Origin: Natronococcus sp047921035
GTDB taxonomy: Archaea; Halobacteriota; Halobacteria; Halobacteriales; Natrialbaceae
DNA: 64,000 nt
Assembly: GCF_047921035.1 (NCBI RefSeq)
Contig: NZ_JBLRWX010000001.1
Location: 62,001-126,000, forward strand
Direction of reading: 5' to 3'
Shown here piece after piece: positions 1 to 7,408 of this stretch. Every line of letters begins with the position of its first letter. The stretch's first letter is position 1. The position numbers and the translations under genes are program-made. The notes below the pieces were generated by a model. That model was not told the DNA's origin. It searched no databases and saw only the letters and a program-made list of their open reading frames with translations.

Positions 1-306
1 TACGACCAGCTCGACGTGTTCAAGGATCCCGAGTTCACTGCGGATCTCGCACTCGGCGTCACCGACGTCCACGTCGGCGAGGTCGAATCGGTCGAGCAGA
101 TCGAGGAGAACATCAAGAAAGGACTCGAGGTCGTCCCGCCCGAACAGCTCGTCGTCTCGCCGGACTGTGGCGTAAAACTCCTCCCGCGCGAGGTCGCCTA
201 CGGCAAGATGGCGAACATGGTCGAGGCCGCCCGCAACGTCGAGGCTGCCCTCGACGCGGGCGAGATCGACGTCGAACGCGGCGAGCCGGCGCCCGCGGAC
301 GACTGA
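1..306 (+). CDS. metE: Methionine synthase, MetE-type (C-terminal part, truncated by window edge)
   Basis: The reading frame is open from base 1 and ends at TGA 304-306, so only the last 101 residues are present. The tail carries the VSPDCGVKLLPREVAYGKM stretch typical of the C-terminal barrel of cobalamin-independent methionine synthases, where the Cys is a zinc ligand; His and Glu ligands lie upstream, outside the window. The enzyme transfers a methyl group to homocysteine in the cytoplasm, the last step of methionine synthesis. Archaeal versions are short core enzymes and their methyl donor is uncertain. The true start is not visible. The gene is followed at once by an 81 bp palindromic repeat that could act in 3' end formation. 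Confidence 0.85.
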   Translation, partial: YDQLDVFKDPEFTADLALGVTDVHVGEVESVEQIEENIKKGLEVVPPEQLVVSPDCGVKLLPREVAYGKMANMVEAARNVEAALDAGEIDVERGEPAPADD

Positions 307-386
307 GACGGACTGCTGCAACGATTTGCCGGCGCAACCACAAGACGGTCACGGTTGCACCACAAATGACGTACAGCGGCCCGTCT
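306..386. repeat. Extragenic palindrome, copy A (81 bp)
   Basis: An imperfect palindrome begins on the last base of the metE stop codon. Its outer ends are AGACGG and CCGTCT, and the inner arms contain CCGGCGCAACC and GGTTGCACC. It matches two further copies in this window (35294-35373 and 55237-55318) in length, outer CTGTA/TACAG block and inner GCAACC/GGTTG core. It can fold into a long hairpin in RNA or single-stranded DNA. This is the most diverged of the three copies. Confidence 0.6.
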
Positions 387-502
387 GACCGCTCGAACGA
401 CGGGCACCGATTTTTCACACTCTCCGGACCGGAGCGTTTCGGCACCTGACGGGTTCCGCTTCCAAGCTCAACCGCTTTTCCGCTGGAGGCTGAACGAAGG
501 GT

Positions 503-1531
503 ATGGAGAACCCGCTGTCGACGGACACGCTTCGGGGCCGAACCGGCGAGAGTCGGATCGCCCACTGGCTCCTGCTCGACGCGAACCGGTGGCTGCTCGC
601 GGGACTCCTCTCGGTCGCGACTTTCGCCGCGCTCGTCGGGCTCGGAGCGGTCGCCCTGCCGCTTCGGGAGATGATGGCGAACGGGTCGCCCGTGGACACG
701 GCGTTCCAGGCGCTGATCGCCGCGACCCTCACGGGCGTGACGCTCGTCGTTTCGATCAATCAGCTGGTGCTCTCACAGGAACTCGGTCGGCTGGGCGACC
801 AGCAGGCGTGGATGAACGAGGCGATGGAGTACCGACGCAGCGTCGAGGAGCTGTTCGGAACGGTCGGCCCGCCCGACCCCTCCCAGTTCCTGCAGGCGCT
901 CGTGCAGACGAGCAGCGAACGGGCCGAGGCGCTTCAAGAGGTCGTCGCCGATAACGCCGACGAGACGCTTCGGCGCCGGACCGATCGGCTCGTCGAGAAC
1001 GTCTGTCGGAACTCCGAGGAGATCGATTCGCAGCTCGAGACCTCCGAGTTCGGCGAGTTCGGCGTCCTGCGATCCGGGTTGAACTACAACTATTCGTGGA
1101 AGATCTACGCGGTGCGGCGGCTTCGACACGAGCACGAGGACAGCCTCGACGACGACGAGCTGGAGACCTTCGACGAACTGATCGACGTGCTGCGGCTGTT
1201 CGGCCCGGCGCTCGAGCACTTCAAGTCGCTGTACTTCCAGTGGGAACTCGTCCACCTCACGCGGTCGATACTGTACGCCGGGCTACCTGGAGTGGTCGTC
1301 GCGACCGCGACGGTGTTGTACCTCGAGCCCGACTCCGTTCCCGGGACGTTCCTCGGCGTCGATAACATGGTGTGGCTCGTCAGCGCCAGTACGACGATCA
1401 CGCTCGTCCCCTTCTTCCTCCTCGCGGCCTACGTGTTGCGAATCGCGACCATCTCGAAACGAACCGGTTCGCTCGGGCCGTTCATCCTCCGGCAGGCGGA
1501 GCGAACGGACGCGATCGACTGGGAAAAGTAG
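503..1531 (+). CDS. Haloarchaeal membrane protein of unknown function
   Basis: A 342-residue protein. Two hydrophobic segments lie near the N-terminus (about residues 32-55 and 70-95) and two near the C-terminus (about 252-272 and 288-315). They are separated by a charged region of about 150 residues, rich in Glu, Asp and Arg and probably helical and cytoplasmic. I recognise no catalytic motif. The two-plus-two membrane layout with a large soluble middle domain is seen in many uncharacterised haloarchaeal proteins. ATG 503 is the first in-frame ATG. The gene stands alone: metE ends about 200 bp upstream and the left end of an IS element starts about 60 bp downstream. Confidence 0.75.
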   Translation: MENPLSTDTLRGRTGESRIAHWLLLDANRWLLAGLLSVATFAALVGLGAVALPLREMMANGSPVDTAFQALIAATLTGVTLVVSINQLVLSQELGRLGDQQAWMNEAMEYRRSVEELFGTVGPPDPSQFLQALVQTSSERAEALQEVVADNADETLRRRTDRLVENVCRNSEEIDSQLETSEFGEFGVLRSGLNYNYSWKIYAVRRLRHEHEDSLDDDELETFDELIDVLRLFGPALEHFKSLYFQWELVHLTRSILYAGLPGVVVATATVLYLEPDSVPGTFLGVDNMVWLVSASTTITLVPFFLLAAYVLRIATISKRTGSLGPFILRQAERTDAIDWEK

Positions 1532-1645
1532 CGCGCCGCGGGGCACGCCGATCGCGTGTGGTGGGACGCGCCTATCCTTAAACAGCGAGAGAATCGCGCC
1601 GTTCACGGCGGGCGTGAATCGCGTCACTTGATTTCGCAGCCGCCG

Positions 1646-1771
1646 CTACTCGGCGGAACTGGATTCCATACGTTCGTCGATGCAGCCTCTCACGAGGCTG
1701 GATAGGTTGATGTGGTTTTCGTCGATCCATTCGACTTGATCCTCTCGAATCGTTATCTGCTTCCGTTGCAT
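1646..1771 (-). CDS. Small ribbon-helix-helix-like protein divergent from tnpB (41 aa)
   Basis: ATG at 1771 and TAG at 1646-1648 give a 41-residue protein. It starts with a short strand-like segment (MQRKQITIRED), then a helix (QVEWIDENH), a turn (INLSS) and a second helix (LVRGCIDERME). That order fits a ribbon-helix-helix DNA-binding fold such as CopG/Arc. It lies inside the IS left end, head-to-head with tnpB. Its ATG is about 28 nt from the centre of the TATAAG box at 1797-1802, read on the minus strand as CTTATA, which is ideal for a leaderless archaeal transcript. It may be a small repressor or partner of the TnpB system. Function is inferred from predicted fold and position only. Confidence 0.6.
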   Translation of the reverse strand: MQRKQITIREDQVEWIDENHINLSSLVRGCIDERMESSSAE

Positions 1772-1796
1772 CACGTCACGCTACAACTCCGCAATG

Positions 1797-1802
1797 TATA
1801 AG
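1797..1802. promoter_or_regulatory. Symmetric TATA box shared by tnpB and the RHH ORF
   Basis: TATAAG on the plus strand reads CTTATA on the minus strand. Its centre is about 28 nt from ATG 1827 (tnpB) and about 28 nt from ATG 1771 on the other strand (RHH ORF), the spacing of a leaderless haloarchaeal promoter in both directions. This geometry also favours ATG 1827 over ATG 1821 for tnpB. Confidence 0.5.
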
Positions 1803-1826
1803 TGTGGCTTATGTGTATAGATGGGT

Positions 1827-3062
1827 ATGGCAGAGGAGGTGACGAAAACGCTCGAGGCGACGCTCTCCCCACCGACACAGGGGAAATCGGTGCGTCTCCG
1901 GCGCCTTCTCTCCACCTACCGCGAGGCGTTGCACGATGCGTTCGACTCCGGTGCCGATACGATGAACGGCGTCTCCGACGTAGTAACGCCGTTCGACCTA
2001 CCGTATCAGGCGAAGGCTGCACTGTGCAGCTACGTCCCGAAACTCCGGAAAACGTACAACGCACGCGAGTTAGACGACGAACACCCGATCCGGCTCACGA
2101 ATCAGGCCGCGAAGTTCGACCGCGACGAATCTCGACACCACGAGATTTGTTGGAACGTGCCGCTTCCGGGCTACGGAACGAACTTCTGGATTCCGCTTCG
2201 GATCAACCCCGAACAGGAATCGCTGTGGCACGACCTCCTCGGCGAAGACGCCAAAGCCGGACAGATCCGGCTTCAGCAGAACCGGAGCAGCTGGGTGTTG
2301 CACATTGCCGTCACATACTCGGTCGAAGAACCAGAGACGGACGGCGACGAGACGCACATCGGCTTCGATATCGGCGAATCCGCGTTGATTACGGGCTGTG
2401 CCCTCAAGCGCAACACGCCGACGAAACCAATGCTCGAAACTGGCAGTCGTGCGCGACACCTCCGTAAAGAGATGTTCACGACCCTGAAGCGCCTTCAGGA
2501 ACGCGACGCCGCCGAATGGCGTGTGGACGAACGGTTCGACTACTACCAGAACGCGCTGACGGATATCGTTGAGAAGGTTTCTCGGGAAGCCGTTGAGTAT
2601 GCCGAGTCGTTCGACGATCCAGTAATCGTAATGGAGGATCTATCGTACATCCGGGAGGACTTGGACTACGGCAAGTACATGAACCGGCGCCTCCACGCAT
2701 GGGCGTTCGCCCGTCTTCAGGGTCGTATCGAGGACAAGGCCACCGAGGCCGGTATTCCGGTCCGGTTCGTGAATCCGCGCTACACGTCCCAAACGTGCCA
2801 CGAGTGCGGTTACATCGGCCGTCGTGGGTCGCAAGCCGAGTTCAAGTGCACGAACGACGACTGCCACGTAACAGAGTTCCACGCAGATATCAACGCGGCG
2901 GCGAACATCGCCGGTAGCGTAGATCCGTGGGGAGAGAGCGTTCCTTGGAAACTGGAACGCAATGACTCGCCACGGAACGGGAGCGCCAGTGACAGCGCCA
3001 CAGTCCACCGCGAGACGAGCGAGAAATCCTCGCAGATGACGCTCGCGGCCTACTCGGACTGA
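1827..3062 (+). CDS. tnpB: TnpB, IS605-family RNA-guided nuclease
   Basis: A 411-residue protein from ATG 1827; ATG 1821 would add two residues. The RuvC-like catalytic residues are present: Asp in GFDIGES (about residue 181), Glu in VMEDLS (about 270) and Asp in HADINAAANIA (about 354). A zinc finger, CHEC then CTNDDC, sits between the second and third RuvC motifs, as in active TnpB. The family uses a right-end-derived guide RNA (omega RNA) to cut DNA next to a short target motif, which helps the element persist at its donor site. All key residues are intact, so it may be active. The usual tnpA partner is missing. The tail after the RuvC-III motif is long, polar and probably disordered. Confidence 0.92.
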   Translation: MAEEVTKTLEATLSPPTQGKSVRLRRLLSTYREALHDAFDSGADTMNGVSDVVTPFDLPYQAKAALCSYVPKLRKTYNARELDDEHPIRLTNQAAKFDRDESRHHEICWNVPLPGYGTNFWIPLRINPEQESLWHDLLGEDAKAGQIRLQQNRSSWVLHIAVTYSVEEPETDGDETHIGFDIGESALITGCALKRNTPTKPMLETGSRARHLRKEMFTTLKRLQERDAAEWRVDERFDYYQNALTDIVEKVSREAVEYAESFDDPVIVMEDLSYIREDLDYGKYMNRRLHAWAFARLQGRIEDKATEAGIPVRFVNPRYTSQTCHECGYIGRRGSQAEFKCTNDDCHVTEFHADINAAANIAGSVDPWGESVPWKLERNDSPRNGSASDSATVHRETSEKSSQMTLAAYSD

Positions 3063-3127
3063 AACCTACGGCATAGCCGGAATCCCACTGTTGTGGGAAG
3101 CCTCGCCGTTTACGGCGAGGAGGATGT
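3010..3127 (+). ncRNA. Probable omega RNA (TnpB guide scaffold) at the IS right end
   Basis: TnpB guide RNAs overlap the 3' end of tnpB and run to the right end of the element, with the guide taken from flanking DNA. Here the tnpB tail is followed by two stable hairpins. The first has a TCCCAC/GTGGGA stem at 3083-3098, the second a CCTCGCCG/CGGCGAGG stem with a TTTA loop at 3101-3120. Then comes GATGTCAC at about 3123-3130. The flanking sequence after about 3130 would be the guide and leads into the ZIP transporter gene. The 5' boundary is a guess based on the family. Confidence 0.5.
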
Positions 3128-3228
3128 CACAGTTTCTTTCCGCTCGAGGTCATAGGGGCGTTCGTCATGACTCGTCGAACGCGGCGGTGGCGTCCTCGTC
3201 GGCTCGACAGCGGTGGTACGCGACCGCG

Positions 3229-4065
3229 GTGGAGCGCGTGGTAGTCGATTCCTTCGTCGATCTGTTCGGCACCGATCCGATCGTTCACGGTCTCGTCGGC
3301 GGCCTCGTCATCGCCGCGCTCAACCTGCTGGGCGCGTCGCTGATCTTCGTCTGGCGAAACCCCTCCGATCGGGCGATGAACGCCGCGCTCGGGTTCGCCG
3401 CGGGGATCATGCTCGCAGCGAGTTTCACGAGCCTCATCATCCCCGGCATCGAAACCTACTCGGACGGAAATCCGATACCCGTTCTCGTCGGGGTCGCGCT
3501 CGGCGCGCTGTTTCTGGATCGCTCCGATCTGCTCGTCCCTCACGCCCACTTCCTGCTCACCGGCCGACGACGACGCGACGCCGCCGAACCCGGCACCGAA
3601 CTCCCGGTCGACGACGAGCGGCTGGCGGCCGTCGTCCTCTTCATCCTCGCGATCACGCTCCACAACATGCCCGAGGGGCTCGCCGTCGGCGTCGGCTTCG
3701 GCAGCGGCGACCTCGAGACGGCGATCCCGCTGATGCTCGCGATCGGGGTTCAGAATATACCGGAGGGGTTCGCGGTCTCGCTGGCGGCGGTCAACGCCGG
3801 GCTGGACAGGCGGTTCTACGCCGTTCTCGCCGGGATTCGGGCGGGCGTGGTCGAGATTCCGATGGCCGTCCTCGGCGCCTACGCCGTCGTCTCGATCTCG
3901 GCGCTGCTGCCGTACGCGATGGGGTTTGCCGCCGGGGCGATGCTGTTCGTCATCAGCGACGAGATCATCCCCGAGACGCACGCGAGCGGGTACGAACGGG
4001 TCGCGACCCTCGGGACGATCCTCGGCGTGATCGTGATGCTGTATCTCGATATCTCGCTGGGCTGA
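3229..4065 (+). CDS. ZIP-family divalent metal transporter (GufA/ZupT-like)
   Basis: A multi-pass membrane protein with the paired ZIP metal-site motifs HNMPEG (about residue 145) and QNIPEG (about 175). A loop before the first motif is rich in Arg and Asp. ZIP proteins bring zinc or other divalent metals into the cytoplasm. The frame stays open upstream to 3091, inside the IS right end, so the longest reading would include IS sequence. I chose GTG 3229 (GTG 3238 is equally possible) because the residues that follow, from VDSFVDLFGTDP, look native. The IS sits about 100 bp upstream and has probably replaced or altered the original promoter. Confidence 0.85.
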   Translation: MERVVVDSFVDLFGTDPIVHGLVGGLVIAALNLLGASLIFVWRNPSDRAMNAALGFAAGIMLAASFTSLIIPGIETYSDGNPIPVLVGVALGALFLDRSDLLVPHAHFLLTGRRRRDAAEPGTELPVDDERLAAVVLFILAITLHNMPEGLAVGVGFGSGDLETAIPLMLAIGVQNIPEGFAVSLAAVNAGLDRRFYAVLAGIRAGVVEIPMAVLGAYAVVSISALLPYAMGFAAGAMLFVISDEIIPETHASGYERVATLGTILGVIVMLYLDISLG

Positions 4066-4187
4066 ACCACGTCGACCAGCGGTACCGGGTACCGAGAGAA
4101 GCGTGAACGCGTTCCGACGACGCGACCGTCACCGGGTGACTCGAGCGTCCGGGAACAGTGATAGGTCGCGACCGTCTTCACTCGAGT

Positions 4188-4346
4188 ATGCAGACGTTCG
4201 CCGAGCGACGCGAGATCCGAGACGAGGTCGCCGACCACCGCGAGCCCGACCACGAGATCGACCCGCTGTTCGTCAACCGCTGGTCGCCGCGCGCGATGAC
4301 CGGCGAACCGCTCGAGGAGATCGTCCACCGGGGCGGCTTCGAGTAG
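4188..4346 (+). pseudogene. Nitroreductase-family N-terminal fragment
   Basis: A 52-residue ORF from ATG 4188. Its middle, DPLFVNRWSPRAMTGEPL, is characteristic of the N-terminus of nitroreductase-family flavoproteins. The reading stops after GGFE at 4344-4346, where the family would continue with the FMN-binding core. Only 164 bp separate this stop from the next gene and no continuation is visible there. It is therefore best read as the remnant of a deleted nitroreductase gene. A functional microprotein is a less likely alternative. Confidence 0.55.
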
Positions 4347-4510
4347 CGGGCGGGGAACCGCCGTTCGCTCGGGCCGAAAGCCGGCAAGCCTTCCAATCAG
4401 GCTGCATCTTTTTCCGGTTCCGGAATCCGTAGCCGGTAGATGACAGTGCCGAATCACGATCGCCGAGCGGTTTCGAAACGGCGGGCACCGACGCTCGCCC
4501 GGAGCGAACG

Positions 4511-5935
4511 ATGAGTACGATCGGTTCGGCGGGATCCGGACGGATCGGACGCTTCTTTACGCAGCTGGGCAACGTCGCGAGCAGGCTGATCAAGCGGTAC
4601 CTGCCCGACGCCTTCATTTTCGCGCTGCTGTTGACGCTGCTGACGATGGTCATCGCGGTGGTCGTCACCGACGAGGGGCCGGCGAGCGTCGCGACCCACT
4701 GGGGCGAGGGGTTCTGGGAGGTCATCACGTTCTCGACGCAGGCCTCGCTCGCCCTGCTGACGGGGTGGGCGCTGGCGGACTCGCCGCCGATCAAACGCGG
4801 GCTCCGACGGATCGCCTCGATACCGAGCAGTCAGACGCAGGCGATCTTCGTCGTCGCGCTCTGTGGCCAGCTACTCGGGCTCTTTCACTGGGGCGTCGTC
4901 CTGGTCGCCGGCGCGATCCTGGCCCGGGAGGTCGGGATCGCGATGGCCGAGCAGGGGACCGATGTCCACTACCCGCTGCTCGTCGCGGCCGCCTACGCGG
5001 GGCTGTTGCCCTGGCACCAGGGGCTCTCGGGGGCGGCGCTGTTACTCGTCGCGACCGATGGCCACTTCGCCGAGGAGACGATGGGCGTCATCCCGGTCTC
5101 GGAGACGATCTTCCACCCGATCAACCTCGTGATGATCGCCGCCGTCGTCGCGGTCGTCGTCGTCCTCATGCCGCTGATGGCGCCCGATCGGGAGAACGTC
5201 ACGACCGTCCCCGAGGAGAAGCTGCGGGCTGCCCGGGGTGAGAGCGCGCAGGGCAGCGACGTCGGTGAGCGCCCCCATCGGATGCGGGACTCGCGGCTCA
5301 AGGCGGCCGTGCTCGACAGCACGCTGGTGTGTGTCGGCGTCGGCGCCGCCATCTGGGCCTACCTCCTCTACCTGTTCTCGACCCAGCCGTTCATGGACGT
5401 CCTCGACATCAACGTCCTCATCACGGCGATGTTCGGGCTGGGCTTTCTGGCGCACATGTCGCTGCGGAGCTACATCGACGTCTTCCACGAGGCGATCCGC
5501 GGCGCCAGCCAGATCATCATCCAGTTCCAGTTCTACGGCGGGATCATGGGGATCATGGTGTTCTCGGGGCTGGTCGAACTGATCGCGACCACGGCCGCCC
5601 AGTACGCCACCGACACGACGTGGTACGCGCTCGTGTTCGTCTCCGGCGGGATCGTCAACTTCTTCGTTCCCTCCGGCGGCGGGCAGTGGGTCGTGATGGG
5701 CGAGATCTACGCCTCCGCGACCCAGTCGATCGAGGGCACCCAGATGAACCACATGATGATCGCGTTCGCGATGGGCGACCAGTGGACGAACATGATCCAG
5801 CCGTTCTGGGCGATCCCGGTGCTCGGCATCGCCGGACTCACGATCCGCGATATGATGGGCTACGTCGCGGTGTTGTTCGTCTTTTCGGGCGTCGTGATGG
5901 GAACCGGCGCGCTCATGATCGGGGTGCTCGGGTGA
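4511..5935 (+). CDS. AtoE-type short-chain fatty acid transporter (first of a tandem pair)
   Basis: A 474-residue integral membrane protein with about 10-12 hydrophobic segments. The pattern fits the short-chain fatty acid transporter family (AtoE, TIGR00366-like): an N-terminal KRYLPDAFIFALLLT segment, a conserved LLPWHQGLSG loop, and a C-terminal NFFVPSGGGQWVVMG re-entrant-like segment. AtoE carriers take up short-chain acids such as acetoacetate or butyrate. The next gene encodes a second, diverged member and starts within this stop codon, so the two are co-transcribed and may form a heteromer. Substrate is not shown by the sequence. Confidence 0.8.
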   Translation: MSTIGSAGSGRIGRFFTQLGNVASRLIKRYLPDAFIFALLLTLLTMVIAVVVTDEGPASVATHWGEGFWEVITFSTQASLALLTGWALADSPPIKRGLRRIASIPSSQTQAIFVVALCGQLLGLFHWGVVLVAGAILAREVGIAMAEQGTDVHYPLLVAAAYAGLLPWHQGLSGAALLLVATDGHFAEETMGVIPVSETIFHPINLVMIAAVVAVVVVLMPLMAPDRENVTTVPEEKLRAARGESAQGSDVGERPHRMRDSRLKAAVLDSTLVCVGVGAAIWAYLLYLFSTQPFMDVLDINVLITAMFGLGFLAHMSLRSYIDVFHEAIRGASQIIIQFQFYGGIMGIMVFSGLVELIATTAAQYATDTTWYALVFVSGGIVNFFVPSGGGQWVVMGEIYASATQSIEGTQMNHMMIAFAMGDQWTNMIQPFWAIPVLGIAGLTIRDMMGYVAVLFVFSGVVMGTGALMIGVLG

Positions 5936-7356
5936 TCGCGATGGCGGGAGAACCAACCTCGGCAGAGAACGAACGACCCGTCGATACCGCCGACGCCGAC
6001 CGCGAAACCGAGGCCGACCTCCGAACCGCGTTCGTCCCGACGTTCGGGAAGTACTTTCCCGAGTCGCTGGTCGGCGCGCTCGGGCTGGCCGCCCTCGCGA
6101 TCGTCGCCACCGTCCCCGAACTCGAGCCGACGACCCAGCTCGAGCTGCTCGGCGGCGGGTTCTACGTCTACGATCTGTTCGCGTTGCACATGCTGTTGCT
6201 CCTCTACTGGGTGCTCGGCGCCTCGGCCGTCGAGTCCCCGCGGGTCGGCGCCGCGTTCGACCGCCTCGCGATCCGGCTGCCGACGAGCCAAACTGGCGTG
6301 ATCTACGCGACTGCGGTCACCTCGCTCGCGCTCGGCTGGCTCAACTGGGCGCTCGGCCTGATCGGCGGCGTCCTGCTGGGTCAGCGGCTCTGTCGGCGCG
6401 CCCGCGAGAGCGGCACCGCGGTTCACTACCCGTCGGTGCTGACGGGCGGGCTGCTGGCGCTCGTCGTCGCCAACCAGGGGCCCTCGAGCCTCGGCGCCCT
6501 GATCGCGGCCGACGACACCGGGCTGGCGAACTTCATGATCGACGACGTCGGGACGATCGGGATGAGCGAGTTCCTCCTCCACCCGGCGAACCTCGCCCCG
6601 ACGCTGCTGTTCGTCCTGACGCTGCCGCTCCTGCTGGTGTGGCTGGCGCCCGACGACGAGGACGAGATCGAACCGCTCGAGGACCGGGATCGCATCCTCG
6701 AGGGCTCGATCGCCGAGACCCTCGACCACTACGCACCCGTTCGCGATCCCGTCGACTGGGAGCCCGGCGACCGCCTCGAGAACGCCGAGTCGCTCACCTG
6801 GATCGTCGTCGCGATCGGGGTCGCCTCGCTGGGGTGGCACTTCGGTACCGGCGGGGCGTTGACCCTGCCCTGGCTGGCGTTCGGGCTGGTCGTCGTCGGG
6901 CTCGCGGTGCAGGGGCCGCCGATGGCGTTCCGCGAGAAGACCGAGGACGCGACGCGGTGGGCCAACCACATGGCGATCCCGTTCCTGCTGTACGCCGCGA
7001 CGTTCGCGCTGTTGACGGAGGCGGAGCTGTACGCGCCGCTTGGCGACGCGCTGGCGGCGACCGGGCTGCCGTACGTCGCCTCCTACGTCGCCGCGTTCGG
7101 GCTCGGCCTGCTGGTGCCCGATCCCGGCTCCCTCTGGCTGCTCCAGGGCCCCGCGGTGGCGGCCGCGGGAGTCGAAGGGGTGCCCGCGCTGGTCGCGACC
7201 ATGTACGGCGCCGGCGTCTCGAACCTCTGGCTCGCGTTCCTCTTCGCCAGCGTGCTCTCGATCTACGGGTTCGACTGGCGGGAGTTCGCGACCTACGCCG
7301 CCGTCGTCACGCTGTACGTCTCGGCCGTCGTGGTCGGCTCGTTACTGATCGTCTGA
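5932..7356 (+). CDS. AtoE-type transporter, second of a tandem pair (diverged)
   Basis: A 474-residue membrane protein starting at GTG 5932, which overlaps the upstream stop as GTGA; ATG 5941 is an alternative start. About ten hydrophobic segments follow a charged N-terminal tail of about 35 residues. Length and topology match the upstream AtoE-like gene, with a comparable ANQGPSSLGAL loop in place of PWHQGLSG and VPDPGSLWLLQGP in place of PSGGGQWVV. Both contain an acidic cytoplasmic linker near the middle. Stop-start overlap indicates translational coupling. It looks like an ancient duplicate that may work with the first protein; the transported compound is unknown. Confidence 0.72.
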   Translation: MIAMAGEPTSAENERPVDTADADRETEADLRTAFVPTFGKYFPESLVGALGLAALAIVATVPELEPTTQLELLGGGFYVYDLFALHMLLLLYWVLGASAVESPRVGAAFDRLAIRLPTSQTGVIYATAVTSLALGWLNWALGLIGGVLLGQRLCRRARESGTAVHYPSVLTGGLLALVVANQGPSSLGALIAADDTGLANFMIDDVGTIGMSEFLLHPANLAPTLLFVLTLPLLLVWLAPDDEDEIEPLEDRDRILEGSIAETLDHYAPVRDPVDWEPGDRLENAESLTWIVVAIGVASLGWHFGTGGALTLPWLAFGLVVVGLAVQGPPMAFREKTEDATRWANHMAIPFLLYAATFALLTEAELYAPLGDALAATGLPYVASYVAAFGLGLLVPDPGSLWLLQGPAVAAAGVEGVPALVATMYGAGVSNLWLAFLFASVLSIYGFDWREFATYAAVVTLYVSAVVVGSLLIV

Positions 7357-7408
7357 CTCGACGTCCCGCTTCGCAACACATTATCACTCGGCGGACGAAC
7401 GGGGGCAC

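Larger units (their letters stand above)
1590..3129 (+). mobile_element. IS200/IS605-type element carrying tnpB, without tnpA
   Basis: Both ends carry a hairpin with the same core. On the left, CGCCG-TTCA-CGGCG spans 1597-1610. On the right, an 8 bp stem with a TTTA loop spans 3101-3120 and is preceded by a second hairpin at 3083-3098. Between them are a TnpB gene and a divergent 41-residue ORF. No Y1 transposase (TnpA) is present, so mobility would depend on a TnpA elsewhere. Subterminal hairpins, the right-end hairpin just after tnpB, and the absence of long terminal inverted repeats fit the IS605 superfamily. Exact ends are estimated; an empty site in a relative would define them. Confidence 0.75.

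Noticed and set aside
3091..3228. N-terminal extension of the ZIP transporter into the IS
   Set aside because: It would encode IS right-end hairpins and a Ser/Arg-rich leader not expected in ZIP proteins.
5329..5931. Upstream extension of the second AtoE-like ORF
   Set aside because: The extension lies in another frame of the first AtoE-like gene and is His/Arg-rich; the gene starts at GTG 5932 or ATG 5941.
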